From Pardosa pseudoannulata (Eukaryota; Arthropoda; Arachnida; Araneae; Lycosidae): a DNA stretch of 64,000 nucleotides. Shown here in pieces: positions 1-10,519 of this stretch. Where the stretch lies: positions 91,266,437 through 91,330,436 of the forward strand of contig CM063507.1 of the NCBI GenBank assembly GCA_032207245.1, read 5' to 3'. A program made the translations under genes and the position numbers. Below the pieces are notes generated by a model. That model had not been told where the DNA came from. It did no database searches and was given only the letters and a program-made list of their open reading frames with translations. Positions within the stretch are counted from its first letter, which is position 1. Each line of letters begins with the position of its first letter.

Positions 1-1
1 T

Positions 2-112
2 CGTCATCGGTACTTTTCTCAAAATATCAATATCCGTGATCTTATTGGTTTGTCACCTCATCCTAATCTTTTTAAATTTCTTAAAGATATCGATTTTTAT
101 AATCATATTTGA
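2..112 (+). CDS. C-terminal fragment of LINE ORF2
   Basis: The frame starting at position 2 is open to a TGA at 110-112. It ends in SPHPNLFKFLKDIDFYNHI, which matches the ends of the other ORF2 copies here (for example SPHPKLFLFLKDIGFYSFI in the copy ending at 42296). This is the extreme C-terminus downstream of RNase H; no catalytic residues fall in this piece. The 5' part is cut by the window edge, so whether the ORF is intact is unknown. Confidence 0.8.
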   Translation, partial: RHRYFSQNINIRDLIGLSPHPNLFKFLKDIDFYNHI

Positions 113-269
113 TGGTTTACGCATCTTTTATCACCAAACACTTTTAATCTTTTCACTTTGTTCTTAGCAGTTTTCTCTGTTATATTTTAACTTTTTACAA
201 GTTTGTGTCATTATCGTATGTTTATTTGACGTTTTTAAAAACCACCTTTAAATATTTTTACCTTGTGTT

Positions 270-302
270 TGGCACAATATGTCCCTAGAGGATTCAGTGC
301 CA
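270..302 (+). other. 3'-terminal stem-loop of LINE copy Z
   Basis: TGGCAC (270-275) pairs with GTGCCA (297-302), enclosing a second short helix formed by GTCC and GGAt. It lies about 12 nt before the CAACCAACC tail. The fifth base pair is A-T here and G-C in most other copies of the window, a compensating change. Confidence 0.75.
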
Positions 303-323
303 TAAAGCATCATACAACCAACC

Positions 324-1460
324 TTAACGCTGCAATGGCCCTGTTGTCTCTTGATGAAGTTGGAGACTGTATAGTATTTACCGTTAGCTAACACATGGTT
401 TACAAATTCTTTGAATTTGTTTCTTTTTTGCGCCAGAATATGTTTTTTATATCTTGCATGTTCTAATTTATAAAGTTGTCGTCGTTTGCGTTCTGACCTG
501 TGGATCAGACTCTTTTTGGTATCTTCGGCGTAATGCACGAACTATACATCTGTGGGCTCTCAGATGTGGTGTCCACCAGGGAGCGTTACGTCTTTCTTTT
601 ATTTTCGGCATTCTTGTCTTTTGTTTGACAAGTTTTAGTAACTGTCCTTGAATTTCGTTTATTGTTTCTTCTAAGTTAAACAGAGTTATGTTATTGATTT
701 GTTCGTCATTGTATTTATTTTTAAGTTCTTCTTGAACTGAACCCATGTTAATCCTATGTAGGTTTATTTTATATTCGTGCTTTTGTATCCTTGATGGGGA
801 TTCTATTTGTATTAGTATAAGATTGTGATCACTGTTTGTGATGTGATCTACAACGTCCACAACTAAGTTGATACTTTGATTATTGTTAGAAATGACTAAG
901 TCGATCCAACTTTGTCCGTTAGTAGCGTCGTAAGTGGGGATTGAAAACGGATCATTGTGTATTATAAGGTTGTTTTCAGTACAGAATTCAATGACTTTAA
1001 ATCCACGTTGGTCAAGCGGTCTTTGACCCCATTGTTCTGATTTAGCATTGAAATCCCCGGTTATGATTATAATATCATTTAGGTATCTTTGTATTACATT
1101 TTTAACATTAATTAATATAGATGATATGTCCTCAGACGGCGGACAATAAACAGACAAGATATAAAAAGAGTTATTTACAGAGAGATGCGCCATCACAAAG
1201 TCTCTGTCTTTGTAAATGGAGATGGCGTTAAACCTGCTATGCACGACGAGCGCAGCTCTTGGCGCGTCGTCAGTAGCGATAATATTAAAGCACATAGGAA
1301 ATCCTATTAGATTATTTTGATCAGCAAGGTATGGTTCATTAATTGAAATGATGTCAATTTGTTCGAAGTGAATTTCCTGCAACAGCTGAGCAGTAGCTGC
1401 TCGAGCATGTTGTAGGTGTATATGGGCTAATGTAAATAGCGTTTTTTCGTTCTTACCCAT
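324..1460 (-). pseudogene. R1/LOA-like ORF2: APE-type endonuclease domain, frameshifted and truncated
   Basis: The product would nick target DNA to prime reverse transcription. The main frame runs from ATG 1458-1460 to a stop at 468 (330 aa). Endonuclease signatures are visible: an early NEPY block, GDFNAKSEQWG, WIDLVIS and TNSDHNLI near residue 210, and then the APWW linker. Near 505 the frame shifts: the linker continues in another frame as SERKRRQLYKLEHARYKK down to about 324, where the tail of another LINE replaces it. The ATG overlaps the last 8 nt of ORF1 in a different frame, so ORF2 translation may depend on coupling to ORF1. RT and RNase H are absent. Confidence 0.8.
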
Positions 1461-2591
1461 AATTGGTCCGGTTTGCTAGACGATCCACTTCTTTGTCCCA
1501 TACCTTGCAGCTCTTATTCATCCAGCTATGCTGGACATTGTAATTTGTATTGAATTTTTTATTAAATGCATCGCAGTTGATGCAATGTTCCTCTTTATTG
1601 CAAGTGTTACCTTTGTGTCCTTCGCCACATTTAGTACATCGTGTCTTGCTTCGACAGTACTTGCCGATATGTCCATATCGGCCGCAGTTGTAGCATAAAG
1701 TTGGACGTAGATATTCTTTGAAGTATACACACCTCCATCGCAACTTGAGTTTCTTATTTTCTAGTTGGTTGAACATGTCCGGGGTTAATTCAACCAGCCA
1801 GTTGTTGCCTGTTTTGCCACTGAATTTTGTCTTAATGTTTAGTTGTTCCTTAATAAGTCCATCGTTGTTTTCAACGAGTTGATCTACCAACTCGTTATCA
1901 TCAATGTCTGCGTCAACCCCATAGATCATGATATGTGGGTTTCTCATTTTAGGTTTTTTGATTTCATAATTTTCAGAGATCTTCTTGTTTTTATCGAGTT
2001 CCTCAATTATTTTGTCGATCTCTTCATCGGTTTTAGTTTCTATAATCATTGCGCCAGATGATGTGCGGCGTACGTCTTTGACGACAACATTAATGTCTTT
2101 GGGTCTAATGGCCCTTTGGACTTTTTCCTTTGTATCTTCGAATTTGGCGTTCTTCTTAGATTTTATTATAACTACATGACTCTTTCGAGTCCTACTGCGG
2201 CTACGACTGCGACTGCGGCTCCTACCGCGTGTCGGTTGTTGTATCTGTTGCTGATCCACGGACATCGGGGCTCGAATGGCGTCAGAGAGAACGTTTTAGA
2301 TGTTTTTTCTTTTCTTAGCACCTGGATTGCTTTGGATTGTCCTTCAAGTTTTCCGTTTAGGCGTGCAATTTCACAAGATTGCATCATTATGATTTTTATT
2401 AACGCTTGAGTTTTGTTTCGTAGTCTTTTACGTACATCGCTGGTTGAAAGTTCCTTAGCGGCAACCAGTTTTATCATATCAGTTTGAATGTTGAGAGCGG
2501 CGTTAATGTAGTCCATGCTCTCTTCATCCTGTTCATCACATTCACGAGAACATCTTGGATCACCAGGATCCAAGTTAGTGGATGCCTCCAT
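1453..2591 (-). pseudogene. R1/LOA-like ORF1: gag-like zinc-knuckle protein with one frameshift
   Basis: This is the RNA-binding ORF1 protein of the element. The N-terminal part starts at ATG 2589-2591 (about 100 residues, Glu/Asp-rich then Lys/Arg-rich) and shifts frame near 2265-2300 into a second ORF of 270 codons ending at 1453. The second part has an Arg-Ser repeat tract (residues about 13-29), a central region of unclear fold, and three Cys/His knuckles near the C-terminus: CYNCGRYGHIGKYC (191-204), CTKCGEGHKGNTC (210-222) and a looser CINC...H...C (228-253). The single shift explains why two overlapping ORFs are seen. The stop overlaps the ORF2 start. Confidence 0.75.
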
Positions 2592-3249
2592 CCTTGACTT
2601 ATAGTTCTGATAAGAACTATTGTTTTGTATTTGGGAAAATCTTGGTTATTCAATTAGCCCTAAATGCACCACTTAGCCGCTATGCGTTACCAGCCGGGAC
2701 CACGAGGAGGTGGGTGCTTCGACTATGTGCGTTTTGTAGAGAAGGGATAAACTCTGGGCTATTGTCCCTAATCTTTCACTGTACATGCTCACAAAATCTC
2801 TATATATATCGCACATGGCCGCCCGGCCGCCACCAGACGATAAGGAGAATTCCTACGCCGACCCAGCCGAAGCCATACGGCTACCGACGACGAGTCGCCG
2901 CGACAGTCGTGCTCCACCACTTCACCACGGTTAACTCCTGGAGCACCTCAACTCCGGAATCCCATCCAGTCGGGACGCACCGCCCGCGCCCAGCAAGCCC
3001 TGTTACGATCCGGAGGACCAAGGGTCGCCGTGGAAATTTGCCTAACTTTCCAAATTTGGAATTCCTACCAAGTTACTGTATAGACTCAATTTGAGTCGAA
3101 ATAAGCCATTAATTTTGAATAAAGCCACCATAATGTGTCTACTGAGCCAATCCTGCGGGTGCCAACCGCACTTTATTGAAAATCAAGAAATACAATACAA
3201 AGGTTATACAGATACAAAGTTACAGAGTTATTTACAATATATACAAGGT
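2592..3249. other. Inter-element segment between two R1/LOA-like copies
   Basis: No supported gene. Read on the minus strand it should hold the 3' UTR of the upstream element (polyadenylation-type AATAAA at 3177-3172) and then the 5' UTR of copy B. The middle (about 2810-3040) is much richer in CpG than its surroundings. There is also an AATAAA on the + strand at 3116-3121. I could not place the exact boundary. A solo LTR is a weaker alternative because I see no clear terminal repeat pair. Confidence 0.4.
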
Positions 3250-4587
3250 TTACAAGCAATCTTCCATTGAATTGATGAGACACCTTTCCATCATCAGTTC
3301 AATTCCTGCACTACTCTTGCTGGAAGCACACAGCAACTTGAGGTCAACATCTTGGAAGTTCCTCGGGAAGAAACTGTTCCTTAAGTCCTCGAAAAGTCCA
3401 CAGTAGAAGATGATGTGCTGTATATCGCCGACGTCCGTTCCACACCAGCAGATCTCCCTCTTCTCAAAGAATCTCCTCTGATAGGAGGGGAATGCACCAT
3501 GTCCCGTCATCACCATATTCAAGAAGAATCTTGAGTGGCATCTTGAAGTGTTTACCTGGGGAATGAAGTAGAAGGTCTGCCTACCCTTTTCAGAGTTATC
3601 CCAAAGGGTTTGCCAGTTCTTATTGTATTCAGCCATCATCTGATTTTTCAATTTAGTAATTGATAGTTTAACAACCCTATCAACATCCTGCTTTTTGCTA
3701 GCACTCTTTGCCAGACCATCTACAATTTCGTTATAGATTTCCCCATTATGGGCTTTCACCCAGGTAAACTTGTAGACTATATTTGAGGTTGAAATAATAC
3801 CTCGAACATCCTGAGCCAATCCATTTGGAATATGATTGCATATTGTTTGAAGGGCAGATATAGAGTCTGACCTGATTTCAGCACTACCAAATTGCGTCCT
3901 CTCGAAGTTTAGGATCGCATCGTATATGGCCAGGAGCTCAGCCTGGTATACAGTGGCGTCATTATTTAGACGGAGAATGGTGCTCTCAAGAATGTCCGAG
4001 TTATGGACTAAGATGTGGGCACAGCCTACCTGGGAGCTCATCTTGGAACCGTCCGTGTAGAGGAGACACTGCACCTCTTCGGTCCTCGAATCATCGCAAT
4101 TCACCTCTATCTTCCTCCAGGGAGGAGTATTGTCTATTTGAGGCCAGTCCACGTTATCAGTGTGGATCGGATCACCGCCTACGTATATGCAGGAGCCAAG
4201 GTATCTAAGCTTAAACAGCTTTTGCTGAAATTCGCATTTGAGGTGGAGGGGTAAGGTACCAGCTAGGACTTAAACAGCTTCCGTGGAGACTGTCCTATAA
4301 CATTTTGTTATCTTTATAAGGGGAATCCTCTGAATGGAGTTGAGGCCCCGAATCATTCTACTAGTACCGTTATACCAAACCTCAGACCCATAAAGGATCT
4401 GTCTCTCGATGACTGAGAGATATATTTGTTTGAATAGGTTTCCACTGACACCCCAAGTGGCTTTGCTAATCCTGCAGAGACGGGCCATGTTGGTTAAGAC
4501 CTTCGTCTTCGTATTGGTCAAGTGGCTAGACCAAGTTAAGTTATTGTCAAAGACAATACCCAGGTAGGTTACCTCTTTCTTATATTT
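3250..4587 (-). pseudogene. R1/LOA-like ORF2: RT thumb region and RNase H, one nonsense codon
   Basis: This is the C-terminal third of the polymerase ORF. It starts inside the RT domain (TYLGIVFDNNLTW), passes through the conserved region around LYGSEVWY, and meets an in-frame TAA at 4272-4270. The same frame then continues (VLAGTLPLHLKCEF) into an RNase H domain: LYTDGSK (first Asp), AELLAIYDA (Glu), EIRSDSISALQ (Asp), and KAHNGEIYNEIVDGLAK (His/Asp). A Cys/His cluster, CWCG...H..FYC, follows before the stop at 3250. Apart from the single stop the frame is open for 1.3 kb, so the damage is recent or slight. Confidence 0.85.
4571..4587 (+). repeat. Left target-site duplication of LINE copy A
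   Basis: The 17 nt acctctttcttatattt recur exactly at 10235-10251. They flank the element at 4588-10234 and belong to the R1/LOA-like RT sequence of the host element. Confidence 0.92.
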
Positions 4588-5141
4588 CCCCTCAGGGGGT
4601 TTACCTACTTCAGGTAAACACGGGTTTCGCAATCCCGAGGTACCCCAGCGATCTTTTCTCTTTTCTTTTCTACTCTCCTCTTTCCTTCTACTTTAATCTT
4701 ATTCTTCTCCCTCGTTGCGGTTTCCTCTTTTGAGGTGAGGGCACCCCTTGAGTAGCTGTTTCCACTCTGCTGTCTCTTGCTCCTCTTGGTGTTCTAACTG
4801 ACCACGTGTTTGCCGTGCGTGGATACCCGTGTCCTCGGAAATGGGGATCCTGGTAATTGAGGGGCTTCCCCGTAGGGGAATCATCTGAATGGCATTTCCA
4901 TTATTGCGGGGAATCTCTAACACATTGCTTTGGCCTCGGCTTCGAGTAAACGGGGGGTACGTAAGTTCCGGTGCGTATCAATCGGCTGGTGGATAGACTT
5001 GGTCATCTGCTACGGTTCAAGCAATCGGTCTGTTGGCTGTGCGCGTATAGACCCGGCTAGCACTGGTGCAGAACCCTGCATCCCCTTGTTGGGCTCCATG
5101 GTGCGTGGTGCGGTCGGGTCCGAATCTTAAAATCTCTTATT
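4588..5141 (+). promoter_or_regulatory. 5' UTR of LINE copy A with hairpin-rich start
   Basis: The first ~55 nt form three successive possible hairpins: CCCC/GGGG around TCA, GTTTACCT/AGGTAAAC with a 5-nt loop, and CGGG/CCCG. The same start is found at 10520 and, on the minus strand, at 30264. Further blocks (around 4800-4870) are also conserved between copies. LINEs of this type usually carry an internal promoter here; that role is inferred. Several upstream ATGs precede ORF1. Confidence 0.65.
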
Positions 5142-6351
5142 ATGGGTACTTTAAAAGCACATTCCCCCGTCAACGAGTCGTGTACTAGTCATGAAACAAG
5201 CACTTTATTTCGTTTTTTTCATAATCAAATGCACAGAAGGAAATTTCCATGATATTTCTCCATTTTTAATTCATAAAGTTATTCAATCTAATGTAGGTGA
5301 AGTTCGTAACGTTAAGAAATTGCGGTCTGGTGATCTCCTTGTTGAAGTAACTAATAACGTGCAAGCCATTAATATAACGAAACTAAAAGCTATAGGCAAT
5401 AGAACTGTTTCCGTAACCATTCACAGAAGCTTAAATCAATCCCGAGGCGTTATATCTGAACCTGACCTACAAAATACCCCTGAATCTGAAATTCTTGAAA
5501 ATTTAAAATCTCAAAATGTCATTGCTGTCCGCCGAATAACTATCAAAAGAGACAATCGAACAATCAATACTAAGCATGTCATCTTAACTTTCGAACTACC
5601 AAAACTCCCGACTTCCATTAAAGCAGGTTTCTTACACTGCCCTGTCAGACCATATATTCCGAACCCTTTGCGATGTTTCAAATGTCAACGATTTGGACAT
5701 TCGCAAACGTCCTTCCGTGGGTCATTGACCTGTGTGCGTTGTTCCGAACCTGGTCACAATAGCGAATGATGCACTGCACCATGTAAATGCATTAATTGTA
5801 AAGGCGACCATCCCTCATACTTCCGATCTTTCCCTAACTGGATATTCGAAAAGGAAGTTCAAACTGTAAAAATAAAACAAAATATACCGTACATCGAAGC
5901 CCGTAAAATAGTACAATCTAAAACTCCAAAACCTGGTCTCTCTTATTCTGCTGCCACGAAATCTACAAAATTTGTAGCCACTCAAACAGATTTACCTCTT
6001 AAAGTAATTTTTCTCCCCGTATCCTCACAATCGAAAAAGACTAAACGCCCTGTTTCGCAAGAAGTCTCTGAGCCTGTTAGGCAAGATACTTTCCGTAAAG
6101 AAAAAAATCTCAATAAAAAAAGCACTGAAACCAGACCTCAAATTCCAAAAGAATCAACTGTTAATAGAAAACAAACACGTTTCAAACAAAAAAATATCCC
6201 TCCCCAGCCGTATGTCGACGACTCTATCCTAAATCTAAATCCTTCAGACTCTGATGTCTCGGAAGAGTCTATGGATCAGTCTGATACTGATTCTCCCAAT
6301 CATAGTAAGGGGACTACTCAAACATTGTCAAGTACTTCTAACCCCCTTTGA
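5142..6351 (+). pseudogene. LINE ORF1, gag-like zinc-knuckle protein (frameshift plus nonsense)
   Basis: This matches the intact 402-codon ORF1 on the minus strand at 28502-29710. Three lesions are visible: an extra T in a T-run near 5212-5220 shifts the frame after about 25 codons; a TGA at 5767-5769 replaces a Gly codon inside the second zinc knuckle; and a Cys of the first knuckle is Phe. The product would bind LINE RNA in ribonucleoprotein particles. Knuckles lie at about residues 178-191, 197-210 and 216-230. The stop TGA (6349-6351) is 2 nt before the ORF2 ATG. Confidence 0.88.
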
Positions 6352-6353
6352 CC

Positions 6354-9300
6354 ATGGCCCTGCTGCTTTCATGGAATTGCCTCGGGTTTCTTAATAAAAT
6401 CGATGATCTGCACGTCCTCATCCATGATCATAATCCCGCTTGCTTTGCTCTACAAGAAACATTTTTAAATTCTCACAATAAAGTACCAAAAATCCGTAAC
6501 CATACAATTATAAGAAACGATTATTAACTTGGCAATAAAGCTTCTGGTGGTGTAGCACTTATCATATCGAACAGCATCCCTTTTCAGTCTCTAAATCTTA
6601 ATACCAATCTTCAAGCCGTTGCCGCACGTGTCAATCTTAAATGCCTTACTACTGTCTGCAGCCTATATTTACCCCCCAATGAACAAATTAACTTACGTCA
6701 CCTGATTAATTTAATAAACCAACTTCCACCTCCAATAATCCTGTTAGGTGACTTTAATGCCCATAGCCCTCTTTGGGGCGGTCCTGAAGTCAATAATAGA
6801 GGCCAAATAATCGAATCGCTCATATCTGATCTTTCTTTATGCATTCTCAATAACGGGGATAACACTTATTTTCACAAGCCCACCAAAAGTTTCCACGCCA
6901 TAGACCTTGCAATATGTTCTCCCTCAGTTTATTCTTTATACTCATTTTTTGTTTCAACTGACCTTCACAATAGCGACCACTTTCCGATATTTCTATCTCC
7001 GCTCTACCATAATTCTCAAAATATTCCAGAACACGTTCGGTACATTGAAAGAAGAGCTGACTGGCGGTCTTTCTCTTCTCTCGCTGTTATTACTCCTGGC
7101 CTAATCACCGGAACAATAGATGAAGCTGTCAATGACGTAACCTACACCATTATCAAAGCAGCGGACATAACTATTCCAAAATCTTGCCCTTCAGTGAGGA
7201 AAAATAAAAAACCGTGGTGGAACTATGATTGCCTCTATGCCAAAAAACAGCAGCAGAAGGCATGGAGTATCTTTCGAAGGTACCCCACTACTGAAAACTT
7301 GATCATTTTTAAAAAGACCAAAGCTATTGCAAGAAAAGTTAGACGCCGTTCTCAGAGAGAGTCTTGGATTAAATATGTTTCGAGCATCACAACCTCAACG
7401 TCCAGCAAAGAACTCTGGTTAAAAGCTAAAAGAGCAATGGGTATTTATCAGAATAATCAAATTTCATGTCTATCTTATAATGGAGAAATAATTTCTAATA
7501 TTCAAGACATAACTAACACAATAGGTGAAACCTTTGCCTTTGCCTCCAGTAAAATCTCGTATCCGAAACACTTCCAGTCATGTAAAACGCTGTCCGAGAA
7601 ACAAAGATTAAATTTTAATACTTCATTAAATTTGCCATACAATAGCCCTTTTAATATTAAAGAATTACTTTTCTGTTTACGTCAGTGTAAAAATACTTCT
7701 CCTGGTCCTGATGCCATTTCTTTTAGCATGATTAAACATCTCTCCTTCAGTTCGCTCACAAACCTTCTGCATCTGTACAATAGAATCTGGATAGAAAATG
7801 CCTTTCCAACATCTTGGACTAAAGCAATAACTATTCCCGTTCCTAAACCTGGAAAAGACCCCACTAATCCGTGCAACTACCGTCCCATTGCTCTTACTAG
7901 CTGCCTATGCAAACTACTTGAAAAAATGGTAAATAGACGCCTGGTTTTTATTCTAGAAAAGGAGCATCATATTCATCCATTTCAGAGTGGTTTTAGAAAA
8001 CATAGATCAACGTTAGATAACATTCTATATCTCGAAACTCAAATCCGTAATGCATTCCTGAGATGGAACCATCTAATATCTATTTTTTTCGACATAAAGA
8101 AAGCATACGATCAGACTTGGAGGTATGACATTCTTAGAGATCTCCACTGTTTAGGTTTTCGTGGCAACTTGCCAAATTTTATTAAAAATTTCCTTTCTTA
8201 TCGGGAATTTAAAGTTTGGATCAACGGCACACTATCTAACAGGTTTATTCAGGAAGAGGGCGTTCCTCAAGGATCCGTTCTTAGTGTCACCCTTTTTTCT
8301 ATAAGAATAAATGATATACTAAATCAAATTCCATCAACTGTGAATGCATGTTTATATGTTGACGACCTGCAAATCTCCGCAGCAGGGAAAGACATTTGTT
8401 TTATTGAACGACAATTACAAACCTCCATAAATCGAATTCTTAAGTGGTGCGATATAAACTGTTTTAAAATATCTGAGGACAAAACTACTTCTGTACATTT
8501 CTGCCGTAAACGTGGACTCCATCTAGACCCTGAGCTCTTTTTAGGATCTTATAAAATTGACGTACACGACTGTGTTAAATTGTTAGGTATATATTTGACA
8601 AAAAACTTACGTTTGCAAACCATGTTTCTTATCTCCGTACAAAGTGTGAAAAGAGCCTAAATCTTTTAAAAGTACTATCTAATACTTCTTGGGGTGCCGA
8701 CCGTGATGCCATGCTTCGAATATATCGTGCTGTCATCCGGTCAAAAATGGATTATGCTTGTTGCGTTTATGGCTCTGCTCGCGCATCTGTTTTAAGAAAA
8801 CTGGACACGGTGCATCATTCCGCTCTTCGGATCTGCTCCGGTGCTTTTAAAACTTCACCCATTCAAAGCCTATATGTCACATGTCATGAACCATCTCTTC
8901 ATCATATACGTCATAATTTATCGGTTAATACTTATTTCCGTATCATCTCTCACCAGTCACACCCATTGAGTAAATTATTTTTAGATAGTCATCTAGATCG
9001 TCTTTATTTTAATCGCCCACACTCCATTCCTTCATTTGGTTTTAGAATTCGTAGAAGTCTTAAAGATACTCGGCTTCCTAGAATTGATATTTCACCATGG
9101 GTCTTATTTCAAATGCCACCTTGGGAGAACCATTATATTCATTACCTACAACCCTTTAAGGGTTTTTTAAAAGATAGTACAGACCCGTATATCTACCAGC
9201 AAATATTCAGTTCATTTAAATCTCAATATATCAACTATGAAAACATCTATACAGACGGATCAAAATCTCATGATTATGGTGGTTTTGCTTATTGTGGCGA

Positions 9301-10033
9301 CTCTGTCGCTTCCAGCTACAGACTTCATACTTTATGTTCCATATTCACAGCCGAAATAATTGCCATATATGAAGCTTTAAGATATATTTCTACCACCAAT
9401 AAAAGATTCTTTATAATATACTCCGACTCAAAGAGTGTCTTAGAATGTCTTAAATCTGATTCTAATAATCACATCTATGTTTCTCTATCTATCCAGCTGC
9501 ATAGAAAGCTTTCCCGGAGAGGTTTAAGCATACTTTTCTGTTGGGTTCCAAGTCACGTTGGTATTTCGGGTAACGAGAAAGTGGACTCTCTAGCGAAACA
9601 GGCAACTACATTCTATACTGGTGTTGTGCCTTACAGTGATATCAAAAATGCCATTTCCATCAACATAAATGACAGCTGGAATGCCGAATGGAACGCAGAA
9701 ATACGAAACAAGCTTCACTTTCTTAGACAGTCTATCTCATTTTGGCCATGTTTCCCAAATCGCAAATTGGATGTCATTTTAACACGTCTTCGCATTGGTC
9801 ATACAAGAGTCACCCATAAACATTTACTTTTGGCTGAGCCTGCTCCACAATGTTCTTCCTGTCACACTCATCTCACCGTTCATCACATTTTAACATCATG
9901 TGCGGCTCTTACACGATTTTATAATATCTATTTTAAAACTTTTCATCCCAGTTTGAGCGAACTTTTGGGTGAGGCCCCCCACCCAAAATTATTTGAATTT
10001 CTTATCCGCATAGGCGTTTTTAACCTCGTCTAA
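6354..10033 (+). pseudogene. LINE ORF2: APE endonuclease, reverse transcriptase, RNase H (two lesions)
   Basis: A 1226-codon polymerase ORF. The endonuclease starts at MALLLSWNC, with LQETF, GDFNAHSPLWG and HNSDHFP. The RT has FFDIKKAYDQTWR, GVPQGSVLS and catalytic YVDD; RNase H has IYTDGSK, TAEIIAIYEAL, IIYSDSKSVLE and WVPSHVGISGNEKVD. A C-terminal CSSC...HH..TSC motif follows. A TAA at 6525-6527 replaces a Glu codon (codon 58). A one-base deletion in a T-run near 8595 shifts the frame, so the rest continues from 8711 in the next frame. All other residues expected for catalysis appear present. Confidence 0.92.
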
Positions 10034-10234
10034 TTTAAAAAGTTGTAATATCAAACTTTAAGTCGTATTTTTACTTATGTTCTCTTGTTTATTTCACTCA
10101 TAGTTACTTACGCTTCTGAATTTTATGTATATATGTATTTACATATATAATTTCCTTTTTTTAATTTCAATCTTTGTTTGGCGCAGCATATCCTAGCCTG
10201 GATCTTGCGCCAAAAAACCCCAACGAACCAACCA
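10034..10234 (+). other. 3' UTR, terminal stem-loop and AACC tail of LINE copy A
   Basis: The stem-loop is TTTGGCGCA (10177-10185) with TGCGCCAAA (10206-10214) and an inner helix ATCC/GGAT. It is followed by about 20 nt ending in repeated AACC, directly before the right target duplication. No poly(A) tail is present. Confidence 0.82.
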
Positions 10235-10251
10235 ACCTCTTTCTTATATTT
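10235..10251 (+). repeat. Right target-site duplication of LINE copy A
   Basis: Exact 17-nt copy of 4571-4587. The first three bases could also be read as part of the AACC tail. Confidence 0.92.
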
Positions 10252-10519
10252 TAGTGGCTGTCCGCAGAACTTGATGGGAGGTATCCTGCTGATGATCTTC
10301 CTATTCTTGAATATTGTATATTCACACTTGCCGGTGCTGAACTTCAGTCCGTAGGTCTTCGCCCAATCTTCCAGCTGCTGCAAGATGGGAATGGAGGATT
10401 TCGTGAACAGATAGGCCGCCGAGGCTCTAATTAGCACGCATATGTCATCGGCAAAGGCTTGTATCAAGTGGTGCTCGGTGCTGCCCAAGATCTCATTTAT
10501 AATTAACAACCAAAGCTTC
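10252..10519 (-). pseudogene. Middle block of R1/LOA-like RT (copy X) between two insertions
   Basis: On the minus strand this encodes LIINEILGS, then the catalytic box FADDICVLI (the F-A-D-D form typical of this LINE group) and PLKYKKEV. The frame is open throughout. It connects to 16362-16548 upstream and to 3250-4587 downstream. The core RT aspartates are therefore present even though the gene is split into three. Confidence 0.9.
10507..10519 (+). repeat. Left target-site duplication of LINE copy C
   Basis: caaccaaagcttc recurs at 16349-16361. The exact left edge is ambiguous by a few bases because it resembles the AACC tail, but removing one copy plus the insert restores a continuous RT frame. 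Confidence 0.82.

Larger units (their letters stand above)
1..323 (+). mobile_element. 3' end of an I-like non-LTR retrotransposon (copy Z)
   Basis: This is the last part of a LINE whose body lies left of the window. It holds the final 36 codons of ORF2, a 3' UTR of about 200 nt, a terminal stem-loop (270-302) and a short AACC tail ending near 323. Directly after the tail the sequence becomes the endonuclease ORF of an R1/LOA-like element on the opposite strand, so this copy appears to have inserted into that element. The 3' hairpin has the TGGCAC/GTGCCA stem also seen in the copy at 42078-44833, which suggests the same subfamily. The left target-site duplication is outside the window and cannot be checked. 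Confidence 0.85.
324..2591 (-). mobile_element. R1/LOA-like non-LTR retrotransposon (copy B), 3' part missing
   Basis: Read on the minus strand this has ORF1 (gag-like, zinc knuckles) and then the N-terminal endonuclease part of ORF2. The element is interrupted at about 324 by the tail of copy Z, so its reverse transcriptase is not in the window at this end. The family call rests on the endonuclease start (residues HLQHARAATAQL and NEPYL) and on the linker with APWW and ALRRRYQ, which are typical of the R1/LOA group. It lies downstream of, and in the same orientation as, the R1/LOA-like 3' end at 3250, giving a head-to-tail arrangement. Confidence 0.75.
4588..10234 (+). mobile_element. Full-length I-like non-LTR retrotransposon (copy A)
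   Basis: A complete 5.65 kb LINE bounded by a 17-nt target-site duplication. It has a 5' UTR (4588-5141), ORF1 (5142-6351), ORF2 (6354-10033), a 3' UTR with stem-loop (10177-10214) and a short tail of AACC units. ORF2 has endonuclease, RT and RNase H; with a non-poly(A) tail and three-knuckle ORF1 this suggests the I/Nimb-type LINEs. The clade call is inference. It carries a few inactivating mutations only. It is very similar to copies at 19926-22180 and 26776-30264, pointing to recent amplification. Confidence 0.92.

Noticed and set aside
2582..3094. A 170-codon + strand ORF
   Set aside because: No recognisable motif; lies opposite the expected UTR of the R1/LOA-like element in CpG-rich sequence where stops are rare.
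2770..3180. Solo LTR
   Set aside because: Has a TATA-like run and AATAAA on the + strand, but I found no terminal TG...CA pair with target duplication, and its place between two same-strand LINEs is explained by UTRs. Kept only as an alternative.
7682..7876. Antisense ORFs inside the LINE polymerase genes (for example here and at 26977-27171)
   Set aside because: They are mirror shadows of conserved RT sequence and recur at the same place in each copy only because the sense strand is conserved.
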